Of a stretch of DNA of 64,000 nt, positions 1 through 11,310 are shown piece by piece (position 1 is the stretch's first letter; each line of letters starts with the position of its first letter). Origin of the DNA: Zygaena filipendulae (taxonomy: Eukaryota; Arthropoda; Insecta; Lepidoptera; Zygaenidae). The position numbers and the translations under genes were made by a program. The notes beneath the pieces were generated by a model. It saw only the letters and a program-made list of their open reading frames with translations. It did no database searches and was not told the origin of the DNA. The stretch spans positions 1,376,501 to 1,440,500 of the forward strand of contig OU015663.1 in the NCBI GenBank assembly GCA_907165275.2, read 5' to 3'.

Positions 1-272
1 ACTGGCTGAATAGCTAGCCGGCCAAAGAAAAAGAAATAGGTGGGAAAGTGTCAAGCGACTATCCGATCTTCACTCATTTTTTCTTTAGCTAATTCCTATT
101 TTTATTTTGACTTTCCTTGCATTCGTAATGAAAAGCACAGTGTTACCCTCGGCAGAAAGTAACTTATTTAGTGCCTCGAACTATTGGCGCCCTCGCTACG
201 CTCGGGCGCCAAACCCCGTCTCGGCACTAAATGAGTTACTTTCACCCCTTGGATAACAATGTACTATTTCAT
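1..272. repeat. Interspersed repeat unit 1, cut by window start
   Basis: The same sequence recurs almost exactly at 11666-11877, and its second half recurs at about 465-653. It ends in a stretch reading CTAGGATAACAATGTACTAT or a close variant. The next unit begins directly after it, so two units lie in tandem. A GC-rich hairpin module sits at 171-227. The repeat class is not recognised. Confidence 0.7.
171..227. repeat. GC-rich hairpin module inside the repeat
   Basis: The module is bounded by GTGCC and GGCAC. Its core at 186-210 is a near-palindrome with a perfect 7-bp GGCGCCC/GGGCGCC stem. The same core lies in the opposite orientation at 578-602, and the third copy of the host repeat (near 11825) lacks it. 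Confidence 0.65.
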
Positions 273-653
273 TACTCATACTCGGAAAGTAGGTTTGAAG
301 TTGCCTGAGAAGCGGGTTGAAAGTAACACTTTTCAGCCTTAGGGAGAATCGCTTTCAACTGACAGCTGGATACTGCAGAAACTCAAGTTTTTTTTTTATG
401 TCATAGGGGGCATGCTTACTGGCCAGTAGCACACCTAATGGTTGATTTATGTAAAATAACATTCACTCATTTTTTTCATTAGCTAATTCCTATTTTTATT
501 TTGACTTTCCTTGCATTCGTAATGAAAAGCAGTGTTATCCTCGGGAGAAAGACTTATTTAGCCCGGAGACGGGGTTTGGCGCCCGAGCGTAGCGAGGGCG
601 CCAATAGATCGAGGGTCGAGCCCCTTTCACCCCTAGGATAACAATGTACTATT
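273..653. repeat. Interspersed repeat unit 2
   Basis: It starts with ATTACTCATACTCGGAAAGT, which also opens the copy at 11322, and closes with the same end as unit 1. Its middle differs from the 11322 copy and includes a degenerate piece of the repeat also seen near 35380 (about 389-440). The hairpin module at about 561-620 is inverted relative to unit 1. Confidence 0.6.
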
Positions 654-1376
654 TGAAATGTCATTTCACGTGAATTTTGCAACGATTGGGTCGGACCACT
701 CGTATGTGAATTCATCGATCGAAAGTTTGACGTTTAGCGGCATAACGTCATTTTCATAATTTGACATGATTGATAGTTTGACATTGATAGTATTCCGATT
801 AAGTACGGTTTTATGAAAATCTATGAGAATTAGCTTCCTGTTTTTAAATATTCTGCGTCAAATGAAACAAATCTAAAGGAGTTTCAGAAAACTGCAACGC
901 CGTATTCCAATAATTCAAAAATATGACAAAATGGGATTCAGTGAGTTTAATTTCACATGTGAATTGATTTCACTTAAGATATTCGAGCGATTCAAAAATA
1001 CGGCTCCTGGGCATCCACACACCCACTAGAAAAATTCACCTGTAGCTTACATTAGCCACACTCCAAATAAATTGCCAATTGGCAATTGGTTACAAAAAAA
1101 AACGTTTACGATTTAATAGATAGACATAGGTAGGTATATTATATCAATGCCACAGTCACACATGAGTATTCGTGTAAATGCCAAATAAGCTCGGGATTTT
1201 CATTTTCGGCTCCATTGATGTGGATTTTTTCGCTCCAGTATTATTTCTCCTCGTTATCCAATTTTATATGTATATAAATACCTGGATTATATTAAAATAT
1301 ATTTGCTAATAAATTGCCAAGTGTAGGTAGGTAGGTACACCTAGGTACCTGGGATATTAAAAACGTTCCTAATATA
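654..1376. other. No gene seen
   Basis: AT-rich sequence with no coding frame or repeat copy recognised. The only structure noted is a perfect 18-bp palindrome at 1070-1087. Confidence 0.5.
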
Positions 1377-1990
1377 CAACGTGTTAATGAATTAACCGAA
1401 AACCTGATACACCCCATTTAAAAAAGTAAACAATAATATGATTAAAGTATATTTTATGTCGAAATAATTTATTTCTTAAACGTTATTCAACATTAGTTTG
1501 GAAGTGACCTATCTACGAAATTCCAAGCGCTACGCCCGGTCTATTTTTTTTTGCTGCGGGCGGCGTACGCGCCAAACTTGTATTATAAATAATTTAGACA
1601 TGGGCTAATCACAGGCGTCTTTACCTATGGTGCAGGGTGTGCGTTGCACACGGGCGCAGCGGCCCTAGGGGGCGCCGAGCGCCGCTCGCTACGGAAATTT
1701 CTTCTTCAAAAATCTTCAAATAATAAATTTTACTATCGATTGGGGAAAGACAAGTTGTGTTAACTTAATGTGCTGTTCGTCTTGTACTTTGCACCCATTC
1801 CATTTTGACCGCGCGCTTACTAGGGGGCGCTAGGGTAATGGTTGCACACGGGCGCTACATGGGCTAGAGACGCCACTGGGGCTAATAAAATTGAAAAAAT
1901 GTAACCTATATTAAAACATAGTGCGATGGATTCGCTAGTTGACTCTGAGCAAACTACTTTCTAATTTTCAGTTAATTCATTAACACGTTG
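1377..1990 (+). mobile_element. TA-flanked MITE (copy 1) holding a nested hAT MITE
   Basis: The terminal inverted repeats begin CAACGTGTTAATGAATTAAC and are flanked on both sides by TA, as expected for Tc1/mariner-type insertion. Related copies lie at 24784-25120, 25591-25933 and 42072-42444. This one is longer only because of the insertion at 1610-1878. It has no coding capacity. Confidence 0.8.
1610..1878. mobile_element. hAT-type MITE, 269 bp
   Basis: It is flanked by a perfect 8-bp duplication, GGGCTAAT, at 1602-1609 and 1879-1886. The termini CACAGGCGTCT and, on the other strand, CAGTGGCGTCTCTAG form short imperfect inverted repeats of hAT type. The interior is GC-rich and non-coding. 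It interrupts the TA-flanked MITE, whose uninterrupted sequence is visible in the other copies. Confidence 0.85.
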
Positions 1991-2379
1991 TATACAAAAC
2001 TGAAATTCAAATTGTTTATTCAAATTAAAATTGTTTATTTCATAAACAAAAGTTTTTTTTTGCAAATATGGTTTGCTGGACCAGCTCTTCCATATCGTAA
2101 AACTACATTGAGTAGGTATATATTATGTAGATTTCTCATTAAAAATTACATTAATTTATAGAGGGAAAAGCATTATGAAGTCTATAATTAAGTGTCAAAG
2201 AGGAAATTGAATGGATTGATTATTCATTCACAAAATGGAAAATACATTTTAGTTTAATCATTAACAGACAGCCAAGTCCACTGTCCAGCCCAGCTTAAAC
2301 CACCGGATCCGGAAATATAAGATTTTAGATTGGGTTTTCTTTAATAAAGTGTTCGTAATTTATCCGACGGACTAAACAG
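1991..2379. other. No gene seen
   Basis: AT-rich, with no feature recognised. Confidence 0.5.
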
Positions 2380-2636
2380 AATGGGCATGTTGACTATTTT
2401 TAATAGCCCGTCTTGTAGATTAATAAAAAATATTGGACACGTATTTTTTCTTTTTTTACGTAATCAAAAAATAACGGCGATACATTGAGTTGAAATTTCG
2501 CGTGACGTCACTATCCGGACAGTTTGTATGGCGGTTTTAGTGACGTCCTAAATACCTACGTGTCTATTGTTTTTTTAGTTTCTAACTGACGGACTAATTA
2601 GAATTTTGATTTTCAAAAGTAGTCAACATCCCCATT
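2380..2636 (+). mobile_element. CRE-bearing MITE, copy A
   Basis: Ends AATGGGCATGTTGACTA and, on the opposite strand, AATGGGGATGTTGACTA form imperfect inverted repeats. It has one TGACGTCA octamer, and part of the middle is deleted relative to copy B (14605-14976). Confidence 0.75.
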
Positions 2637-2752
2637 GTTATTTTCACACCCCATCAACAAGCCTTTAACAGCATAAACCGCCTAGTGCCACCGACCGTAC
2701 AACCTGTTAAGGTACGGTGTAGTTAGACAAAACGGTTCGTGTTTTATTTTTA

Positions 2753-2934
2753 GCCCTCTCGCCCATCTTTTTGATGCGTTCCGGCGGTTACGTCGGGTTC
2801 ACGTATCGCTGGTGCCCCGCCCGCCCAAAGTGCTTCATGAAGCGGACGACGCGCGCGCCCTCTCCCGGCGGACTGCGGTCCGCCCTACAAACATTCACCT
2901 CTTACGTACACCGACATAATATAATAAATACATA
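2753..2934. other. GC-rich exon-like island, strand ambiguous
   Basis: The island is far richer in GC than its surroundings and stays open on both strands. On the plus strand an acceptor-like TTTTATTTTTAG precedes an open stretch ending at 2934. On the minus strand an acceptor-like TTTGTAG at 2885-2891 precedes open frames ending at 2835 or 2788. With two bases taken before the first codon, the minus frame ending at 2835 is phase-compatible with the donor at 8906. No product is recognised. It could equally be a CpG-rich non-coding island. Confidence 0.2.
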
Positions 2935-2936
2935 AA

Positions 2937-4630
2937 TATAAGGATTCGAGAGGAAAAAAATAAGGATACATATTATAGGGCCTTGCCGTCGCTCAACAAC
3001 AATATTTATGACCACACGATTCTAGTGCATTGAGTAGGTATATGATATTTATCCGCCAGAGGCGTTAAGTCGAGAATCAAAATAGTTTTATAGTTACTCA
3101 GCTTTTCAGTTCATTTGTAATGAAATTAAACAGTGTAATATCAATGTTTGTTCGTATTTTATCCATAGCCGTACCGTTCATCTGAATATCTGCGATAAAA
3201 CACTCTCAACTTTTCACGTCCGACCACATAAAAGTAACTACAGAACTACCTATATACTACCTAAGTTTATTTTGATTATGTATAAATAATGGAAGAGTGC
3301 TTAAAAACAAAATTTATTTTGAGCAAAAGAGGAAAAAGTATTGTTTACAGAGTTGTTTACTTGAGCGAAAATATTAAAGGTAGATCTTCAAGGTAAGTAT
3401 AAGAAAATTTCTTATACCTACAATGAGAAGAAATATCTCATACAATAAGGAGATACTTTTAATGGCGATTTTATATTTTGTTGTAACTTTGATATGGATT
3501 GTCATATCAACACATACTTATTATAATATGTTTCTTCGATAATAAATTTTACATCGTATAGGACGAATAAGGTGAGATACCTACTGGTTAGGTTGGAAGG
3601 CGAGTTAAGAAACTCATGGGTTTTGGGAAGCGGTGACTTACTAAAATCGACGTGGAAAAAACCAAATATGTACCTTGCTAATGTAACTGATCATTGTTCC
3701 GACCACAGAATCGTTGAGCATCTGCTAGGTACATAGCTATTGCACATGGTTTCGCCTATCGGATTATCTACTGGCGAGAATCCCGGGACAAAAAGTAGGT
3801 AAAGCATGTCCTTTTCTGTTATCCCTGACAGCGTGTATCAAAAATTTCATGGTAATTTCAATAGAATATTTATGGCATGAAAAGGTTGCAGATTGCAGAT
3901 TCGCATTTTTTATATTAGTGTTAATATGTGTATTTCCGTCACTATTACAATTTAGAAACTTATATTATATGCAGGCATTTCTCACAGCGAAACGACTGCA
4001 TAAAACAATTACTTATATCAGTTTTAATTGCCGGTTACCTACTCAACTGTAGCAAACTAGGTGGGTAGGTATGTAACTCGATTCAACTCCAGTAGGTACC
4101 TATCTCTTATAAATGGACCGTAAAAGGAAATAGGTCAAGCGTGAGTCGAGCAGCCCCCGCCGTATCTTTCGCTACTGTGGCGCAGCTCCACGACAATTGT
4201 TATGTTTTAATTGAAAATGTATGAAACTACCGACCGTTCGGATAACAGGTTCAGTACATACTGTGGGGCGATGTAGTTAAAAACTCCTTCTCCCTTTTGT
4301 AAATACATCTTCACGGACTCGACCGAAATAGATTTGAAATGAGAGAATTAAAGAAAAACGGCTGACATCACCCGCTTAATGTTTAGGACGTCACGTCACC
4401 GTCGTTTGTTTCATTACGTCATATTTTACGACGCCATCTTTAATCAAGCTTGACCGACTGACGTTTTAATGTTTTTACGTCAGTTTTCTTTATTGTTTAT
4501 GGTTTGAGTCACCTCTCAGCCTGCTGATTAATCAAATAGAGCAACTTAGGTATATAGTTGGCATCGATAGACCATAACACACCCTTACAAAAGGTTTCAA
4601 GCTTAATCACTTTTACAAGGTAGCTTAAAA
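2937..4630. other. No gene seen
   Basis: AT-rich DNA. The 67-codon frame at 3849-4052 has no coding character, and no repeat copies were recognised. Confidence 0.5.
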
Positions 4631-4947
4631 TCCTTACCATTATTTATTATGAATGCGATAGTGAGTCTGTTTGTTACGTATTCACGCCCTAATGGCTTAA
4701 CCGATCATCATGAAATTTTGCATACACGTTGTCAGTGATACAGAAAAGGCCAAAGGGTACTTTTTATCCCGGAATTCCCGTGGAAACTCCAAATTTAATG
4801 CGGATGACATTACATTAAATTTTGCATATCAGACCTATACTATAAGTTGTCTGGGGTCCCTATAGAAAAGTACATAGCGTACTTTTATGGCGGAATTCCC
4901 GCAAGATCTCCGACATTAACGCGGGTGAAACCGCGGGGAACAGCTTG
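4631..4947 (+). mobile_element. Lep1-type Helitron, two body units
   Basis: It starts TCCTTACCATT after an A. It ends in the hairpin GCGGGTGAAACCGCGG followed by CAGCTTG, a mutated CTAG. The conserved GGAATTCCCG block occurs twice, so the copy is a partial internal duplication. Confidence 0.75.
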
Positions 4948-5344
4948 TGGTATAATAAAATATCTCTGATCCTCTAAGATATTTTATTGAAGTGATAAGC
5001 TTACCTAATCTTTTTTAGCAAAAGCCTCGACGTAACCCTATGATTCTTTGTTAGCCTTAAATATTAATAATTATGCCAACGAAACTTGTGGAAATTGCGT
5101 AATTTTAGTAACTAATATTATAATAAAAATCCAAACAAATTAAATTTACAACTCTGCGAAAGTTAAAGCTGGTTTAATTTGAAAATATTAATAATAATTT
5201 CAAATGTACCTAATATTCATAACGTAAAGTTTGCGAGATTAAAGAAACTCTATACCAGTAGGTAGGTGCGGTACAGACGACGCCAGCGTTAGGACTTAAA
5301 CAGCTTAAATGGATTGCTGAAAATATAAAATTGTTGGCAATAAA

Positions 5345-5582
5345 TCTATACATATAAAATGCTTTGTCCTGAATGACTGATGGATCAACAGTACAGTCTA
5401 ACCGCTGATCGTAGAGACCTGAAACTTGGAGGGTGTGTTCTTTGTATGGCGTAGGCATCCGATAAGAAAGGATTTTTGAAAATTCAACCCCTAAGAGGAT
5501 GAAAAGGGATTGCAAAGTTTGTATGGAACAATTCCGAGGGAACTTCGAAATTATCGCGGGTGAAACCGCGCGGGACAGCTAG
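5345..5582 (+). mobile_element. Lep1-type Helitron, TCTATACATATAAAATG subfamily
   Basis: The insertion is A[TCTATACATA...CAGCTAG]T, with a GCGGGTGAAACCGCGC hairpin just before the 3' end. About 85 bp upstream of the TC end also matches, inverted, the flank of the copy at 10284-10526. Confidence 0.85.
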
Positions 5583-5685
5583 TCAGTCAATAAATACAGT
5601 CAACCGTAGATATATAGGAGAAAGCAATGTATTCAAACAGTCCTACACTCTCAAAAAACCAAGCAGATGCACAATAATAATAACA

Positions 5686-5860
5686 TAAATAAATAAATAA
5701 ATAAATAAAAACCATTTATTGCCAAAAAAAATATATAATAAGAGACCCTAAAATTATATCGTTAATGGAGAGAGTCGCGAAGCGCAAGCCGCCCCAGCAC
5801 AAAATCAACAAAAGAAACATACTTACATATATTGTGGCAATGGGAGTGCATTCAGCGTGT
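5686..5860 (-). repeat. Likely LINE 3'-end relic with AAAT tail
   Basis: An (AAAT)n run followed by AAAACCATTTATTGCC resembles, on the minus strand, a LINE 3' UTR ending in a simple-repeat tail. No coding part remains. Confidence 0.35.
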
Positions 5861-6045
5861 GCTGGATGAACATCCTCAATCCAGATGTTCTAATTATTCT
5901 TTTATCGTATACCTACTTTAATATCATTTCAACATTTGTCAAATGTATCATAACAAACAAATGTTTACGATATATCAACTAAGGTGTGACCATGACGCCG
6001 ACTTTCAGTTTGCTACGAAATATTTGACAAAGTTTGAGCTCAGTT

Positions 6046-6280
6046 GGACGCAGATAAGCAATAACATGTTAACCCACAAACTTAAGTTATTGATTCAGAA
6101 CGATTTATTCAGAGTTAGGAAACACTTTTCTATTATGTGTTTACCTTATTACATTGCTTAAATAAGTAACTAAATATTTAACATAAAAAATGTTGACACA
6201 AAATGGCGCTAAACTTTTAAAACACGATTTACTCAAAATTTCTCCAGTGTGGGTTAACACACTATTGCTTATCTATCTCC
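6046..6280. mobile_element. GGAC-TIR MITE with 4-bp duplication, copy a
   Basis: 235 bp, flanked by AGTT at 6042-6045 and 6281-6284. Inverted termini of about 33 bp begin GGACGCAGATAAGCAATA on one side and GGAGATAGATAAGCAATA on the other. It is inverted relative to copies b (7750-7984) and c (13835-14065). The frame at 5943-6161 overlaps it and is not a gene. Confidence 0.9.
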
Positions 6281-6966
6281 AGTTACCTAAAGTGTACCAT
6301 CAGCCCGGTGACACTCCATACAAATGAACTGATTCAAGTACTTTCCTATAAGTAGGTAAAGACGGCCGGCTTTTACATAGGTACACGTGTTGTGCGTGTG
6401 TACGTTTCGTAAGGTTGACAGCGAGCTGACAGTAGCTGTCAGCTACAGCATGTAGATTCCACATCTGACAATTATTCACTGAAACTACCACCAAACTTTT
6501 GCGGGGCATGGGGAGGCATGAATATGGTGGGAGGCTGAGAGTGTCGCTTCTTTACTTGGTAACATTCTTTATTCTTTGTTACCACTGGGTGCCCCCTTTT
6601 TTTTCATTATGATCTTCCGTTCACGTCACGTCGTATGTCGTACCTCCTCGGGGCGCAATGCAATAGAATTCAATTTTCAGAATCATCGGGCACACAATCA
6701 TGAATCAAGTTAAGGCTCTTACAGGCGTAAAACTAACGCCATTGGCTATAAAAATCATATCTTTTCGGATATTTATTTAATCATAACATAGAATTGTTAA
6801 AAGTTATCGCACCTAGATGGCAGCACTCTTGAATGACGTTGAACAACTAAATCTCTATATACAGCGACAGCAATTTGCAACAGCTGCTGCTGTGTGTGTG
6901 ATAATGCCGGTCGCCAATCGTACCGTACTGGCTTTGTAGATTTTTAAATTATTATATTTTTTTATA
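6281..6966. other. No gene seen
   Basis: No coding frame or repeat copy recognised. A short GCTGCTGCTGTGTGTGTG run lies near 6883-6900. Confidence 0.5.
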
Positions 6967-7144
6967 CTAGCTGTACCGCGCGGTTTCACCCGCGATAATT
7001 TTTAATTTCAAATCTTTTATAAATCTTTAATTTAAAATCTTTTCTTATCGGATACGTCATACAAACAACACATTCTCCAAGTTTCAGGTCTCTACAATCA
7101 GATCTACATCAGTCATTCAGATATCATTTTATAATATGTACAGA
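6967..7144 (-). mobile_element. Lep1-type Helitron, partial
   Basis: CTAG at 6967-6970 is followed by the CGCGCGGTTTCACCCGCG hairpin. The body follows the TCTATACATA subfamily, but the middle is partly deleted. Confidence 0.75.
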
Positions 7145-7465
7145 TAGAGAATGACATAATATATATAAGCATATCTTTAAGTTACGTTTAGAACCAGCCC
7201 TCTGTAAACCGATATAACATAAGTAATATAAACCTTAATGGTTTTGTCAATTGGAAGTTGCTTTGATAATTGTATAAGTTTTAAATAGGTTATTATTTAT
7301 AGAAGAAACCTAAATTAAGCTCACTTATATTTAAAGCTGACTGTACTTACCTACATTCACATTATTGCGGTCTACCTGGGGGCCACTTCCATTCATTGCA
7401 AGTAGGTCGCCATTTTTAAATTTTAAAAGCTTGAGAATAATAAAATATAATATACTATATATATA

Positions 7466-7745
7466 TTAGCTGTTCCCCGCGGTTTTCCGGGTTAATTTTG
7501 GAGATCCCGCGGGAATTTCGGGATAAAACCCTATATCCTTTTCTGTACCCTAACAACGTGTGTTGACTATGGAAAATTTTACGCAGTTTCACCCGCGGTA
7601 ATTTCCAAATTCCTGAGGGAATACCAGGATAAAAGTACCTACCCCATGTCGTTTTCTGTACCCCTGTATACAAAATTTCATGATGATCGGGTGAGCCGTT
7701 GAGGAGTGAAATCGTAACAGCAGACAGACAGACAGTTAGTTTCAC
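7466..7745 (-). mobile_element. Lep1-type Helitron, two body units
   Basis: TTAG replaces CTAG at 7466. Two hairpin/GGAATT-type blocks follow (near 7475-7530 and 7590-7635), then the usual AAATTTCATGATGATCG and a (CAGA)n stretch. It abuts MITE copy b. Confidence 0.7.
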
Positions 7746-7749
7746 ATTT

Positions 7750-7984
7750 GGACATAGATAAGCAATAGTGTGTTAACCCACACTGGAGAAATTTTGAGTA
7801 AATCGTGTTTTAAAAGTATAGCGCCATTTTGTGTCAACATTTTTTATGTTAAATATTTAGTTGCATATTTAAGTAATGTAATAAGGTAAACACATAATTA
7901 AAAAACGTTCTCTAACTCTCAATAAATAGTTCTGAATCAATAACTTAATTTTGTGGGTTAACATGTTATTGCTTATCTGCGTCC
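7750..7984. mobile_element. GGAC-TIR MITE, copy b
   Basis: 235 bp, flanked by ATTT at 7746-7749 and 7985-7988. The arms read GGACATAGATAAGCAATAG and, inverted, GGACGCAGATAAGCAATAA. Non-coding. Confidence 0.9.
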
Positions 7985-8483
7985 ATTTATAAAATCAGTA
8001 GGGATTGTTAGGTAGGTAATATATACAATAAATTTTTTGTAAATTCAACGCTGGTCAAAAATTGAGGGTTTTTTTCTTTCGTACAAATAAACTAAGGAAA
8101 GAATTTGTTTATATCTAAAAAATATTATCTAAGCATGAGCTCCTCCCTCAATTTCACTAGAAACTGCTGGTAAACCCTAAAAGACTCGTTTCTTAATTCG
8201 ATAAGCCCAAAAACCGATTTAAACAATGCTGTTATAAGTTGGATTTATATGACTCCAACTTCAAAACTAACTGTACCAACTTCCACATCCCTTTTCAGCC
8301 CCTTAGGGGTAGAATTACTATAATCCTATCTTAACGCTTACGCAAACTTTATATAAAGAAGCTAGGCATAGGGGAATTTTCAAGTTTTTAGACCCTATTA
8401 GTTTGGTCTAGACTCTAGGCTTTGATAAATCTGTCAGCCCATCATGACGTAGTTTCATAATAGGTAGGTACCTATATAATATA
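7985..8483. other. No gene seen
   Basis: AT-rich spacer with no recognised feature. Confidence 0.5.
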
Positions 8484-8689
8484 CTAGCTGTCCCGCGCGG
8501 TTTCACCCGTGATAATTTCGGGGTTCCCGCGGGAATTCCAGATTACAATATAGCCTATGTTACTCAGGGATAATGTAGCTTTCTAATGGTGAAAGAATTT
8601 TTGAAATCGGTCCAGTAGTTTTTGAGTTAAATCGTAACAAACAAACAAACAAAAAATCAAATCAGTCCTCTTTATAATATTAGTATAGA
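8484..8689 (-). mobile_element. Lep1-type Helitron
   Basis: A[CTAGCTGTCCCGCGCGG...TAGTATAGA]T. The body contains GGGAATTCCAGATTACAATA, as in the copy at 61701-61890, so the two form one subfamily. Confidence 0.85.
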
Positions 8690-8906
8690 TTAGTATAGAT
8701 ATAGTATATATATATATAATTATATAGTGTAGATATAGATCAGCTAATAAGTAGGTAGGTATCTATACCTATAATTTAAATGAAAAACAATTAACGGGAT
8801 AAAAAGACAACAAAGAACAATATCGGCAATAAATTAAAAAGAGAAATCAATTAAATTCAGAACAATACATATTTAAATAAATATAAAGATGAACATTGTC
8901 TCTTAC

Positions 8907-9042
8907 CAGGCTTATCGAGGTCGCTGATAAACTCTGCTGTCTCCACATATGCCCTGGTACCCGCCGCCTTCATGCTGACCAAAATCAGCAATGGCAAGCG
9001 CCACCACAAACCGTTACTGGCACAAAACCTACGCGGACACAT
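8907..9042 (-). CDS. Probable first coding exon of a secreted or membrane protein
   Basis: The frame starts at ATG 9042 and encodes 45 residues plus one base, ending at a strong splice donor (CCTG|GTAAGAG at 8906). Residues 1-30 look like a signal peptide: basic MCPRR, then a hydrophobic core LPLLILVSM, then small residues AAGT. The mature start would be near AYVETAEFISDLDKP. The frame runs past the donor, but the extra residues look intronic. Downstream exons would lie at lower coordinates; only the weak island at 2753-2934 is a candidate, so the rest may be outside the window. The protein is not recognised. The call rests on the signal peptide plus donor and has no homology support. Confidence 0.45.
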
Positions 9043-10283
9043 CTAACTCCTCACATAACTTTCCACTGAGAAGAAAAAAAAGATAATTCCACTTCAATGT
9101 CCTCCTTCGGTTCTATAGTCTTTGTTCTTTTTTTTTTAAATATACGTACAGTCTATAACGTCAGACAAACAAAGCGCAATATTAGAGGACGTTTGAAATT
9201 CAAATTCGGAAACCACTGTCATCAATCTATTTCACATGTCATCCCCTTATGTCATTTACATAATTCGCTCAGCGGTCTATGCGTAATGTTCACACTTTCG
9301 TCCGATTTAAATGTTAATGACGCTCGTAGTACAATGACATTATTATAGTAAGTACACAAACGCGCGAGTTCGCTTCATAAACAAATCGCGGGCTGACAAA
9401 TAGGGTGGGAACGCGTCGACGGCGGACGTGCGTGCACCCTAGCGCCGCGAGGCATACTGATCGAAAACCGATAGGGAAACGAGAACAATCTCACTGATAA
9501 ACTAAACTTCACTGGGGAATTTTCAAATTTCACAATCCTGTAATTCTAGATGGTAACGAAACGGTCCAGTTTGGAGTGCCGTCGAGCGGAACTGTTTACA
9601 GTAAAACCAAAAATCAAAAAGTAAAACCTTAAAGCTCGTAGCCAGCTTGAAACGTCGCGCGATGACAAGATTGTCCGGTTCACTTGTTTTTAGGCGAAGG
9701 GTTTTTTTAATTGGATTCTTCATACAACCTCTTTGTCATTTATAAAAATAATAGAAACTGACTCTTTTGACTGAAACACTTTTTTTTTAATCAATGAGCG
9801 GAAAGCAATTATTTCGTTGGATCGAATTTATAATTTGTTATTTATCACCGTTGACTGTCGTCATGCTTGTGGAAATTTATTATTAAATTTATTTTCAAAA
9901 TAGAAATTTAGAGTACAAAATTTTTAAAGGTCAACTTTCTTTTAATACTTATAATATCATCGGTTAACTTATAGTAGTTTCGATGACTGCCAAAGCGAAA
10001 TATTTATACCCAATTTTATATCTATTAAAAAATATTTCTAGTCAAATCGACTAATATGACTATGAACAAAAAACTTGTCCGCTAAGCTAAGAGCACTTTC
10101 TCACGGCAAAATCCCGTTTTTTGCAGGTACAGTTTTTTGCAGGATCCTGTTTAGTAGTGTACGTGCTTCAATACTAGCAGTCACACGAGTAGGTATATGT
10201 CAAATTCGAACGGATCGTTTTTTTGCTGGATACTGTAAACAGGATACTCGTGTGACTGCTAGAGTATAGTATTATATTATCTC
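9043..10283. other. Upstream region of the 8907-9042 exon
   Basis: It would hold the 5' UTR and promoter if that exon is real. A GC-rich patch at about 9360-9470 (ACGCGTCGACGGCGGACG) stands out from the AT-rich surroundings. No TATA box could be tied to a start site. The frames at 9097-9348 and 9523-9723 lack coding character. Confidence 0.3.
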
Positions 10284-10526
10284 CTAGCTGTCCCGCACGG
10301 TTTCACCCGCGATAATTTCGAAGTTCCCGCGGAATTATTCCATACAAACTTTGCAACCCCCTTTCATCCTCTTAGAGGTTGAATTTTCAGGAATCCTTTC
10401 TTACCAGATGCCTACGTCATACAAAGAACACACCCTCCAAGTTTGAGTTCTCTACGATCAGCGGTTTAGGCTATGCGTTGATCCATCAGTCATTCAGGAC
10501 GAAGCATTTTAAATGTATTGTATAGA
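10284..10526 (-). mobile_element. Lep1-type Helitron, TCTATACATA subfamily
   Basis: CTAG at 10284-10287, a hairpin with CCGCACGG variation, and a 5' end TATAGA. Similarity to the 5345-5582 locus continues beyond this end to about 10605. Confidence 0.8.
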
Positions 10527-10609
10527 TTTATTATTGCCAACAATTTTATATTTTCAGCAATCCATATAAGCTGTTTAAGTCCTAACGCTGACGCCGCACC
10601 TACCTATTG

Positions 10610-10880
10610 GTCTTCTCGGTCGTACACTCCTGGCGGAGTGGTCGTGGTCATGGATTGTCTAGGTTGATAGAGGCCTTTGCGAGACTTCTCCATCGCTCTC
10701 AATTCGCGGCGCTGCGTGTGCACTCAGTAAGGGAACAGTAATTGATCGATGCTTTTATGAGATCCGTCCATCGTGTGGGTGGTCGGCCGCGAACGTTGGC
10801 CTTCTACTCTTCCTTGCACCACTAATTCCAATGAGCATTCTTTGCGGATGATATGCCCAAACATCTTGAGGATTCGCACC
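10610..10880 (-). pseudogene. Relic of a LINE reverse transcriptase C-terminus
   Basis: On the minus strand the translation reads KMFGHIIRKECSLE, then VVQGRVEGQRSR, and in a shifted frame GRPPTRWTDLIKASIN and ERWRSLAKAS. These blocks (FGH-R, EG-RSRGRP-TRW-D, WR-L) are typical of the C-terminal tail of non-LTR endonuclease/reverse-transcriptase proteins abundant in Lepidoptera. One frameshift and several stops show it is dead. No catalytic domain is left. Confidence 0.6.
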
Positions 10881-11134
10881 TACTGGTAGAGTTTCTTTAT
10901 TCTCGCAAACTTTACTTTATGACAAAATTAGTATGCGTACATTTAATATTATCGATGCTGCTAGTATTGAAGCACATACTTACACTACTAAACAGGATCC
11001 TGCAAAAAACTGTACCTGCAATAAACAGAATCTTGCCGTGTGTGAGAGCCCTTACAATGCAGTATGCAACTTTAGGTGCATCCAGTTCTTGGCATGGATT
11101 GAAGGTTTTAGTTGAGTTTTATGGTGTTTACTTT

Positions 11135-11300
11135 GTACAATTGGTGGAAATGAAATGAAATGAAAATGAAATGAAATAAACTTTATTTGTTACGACAATC
11201 GTTAATATATGAAATAACATAAACAAGCACAACCAGCGTGTCGCAACAACGTACAACAACAACAACAACAACAACGTATTTTGTATGCACATATATGCAT
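11135..11300 (-). repeat. Likely LINE 3' tail plus CAA microsatellite
   Basis: (GAAAT)n followed by AATAAACTTTATTTG looks like an inverted LINE 3' end with simple-repeat tail. A (CAA)n run lies at about 11256-11276. Confidence 0.35.
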
Positions 11301-11310
11301 TGAAGCTCCT

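Noticed and set aside
1321..1352. Telomere-like GTAGGTAGGTA runs
   Set aside because: The insect telomere repeat is TTAGG; the many short GTAGGTA runs here are scattered simple sequence.
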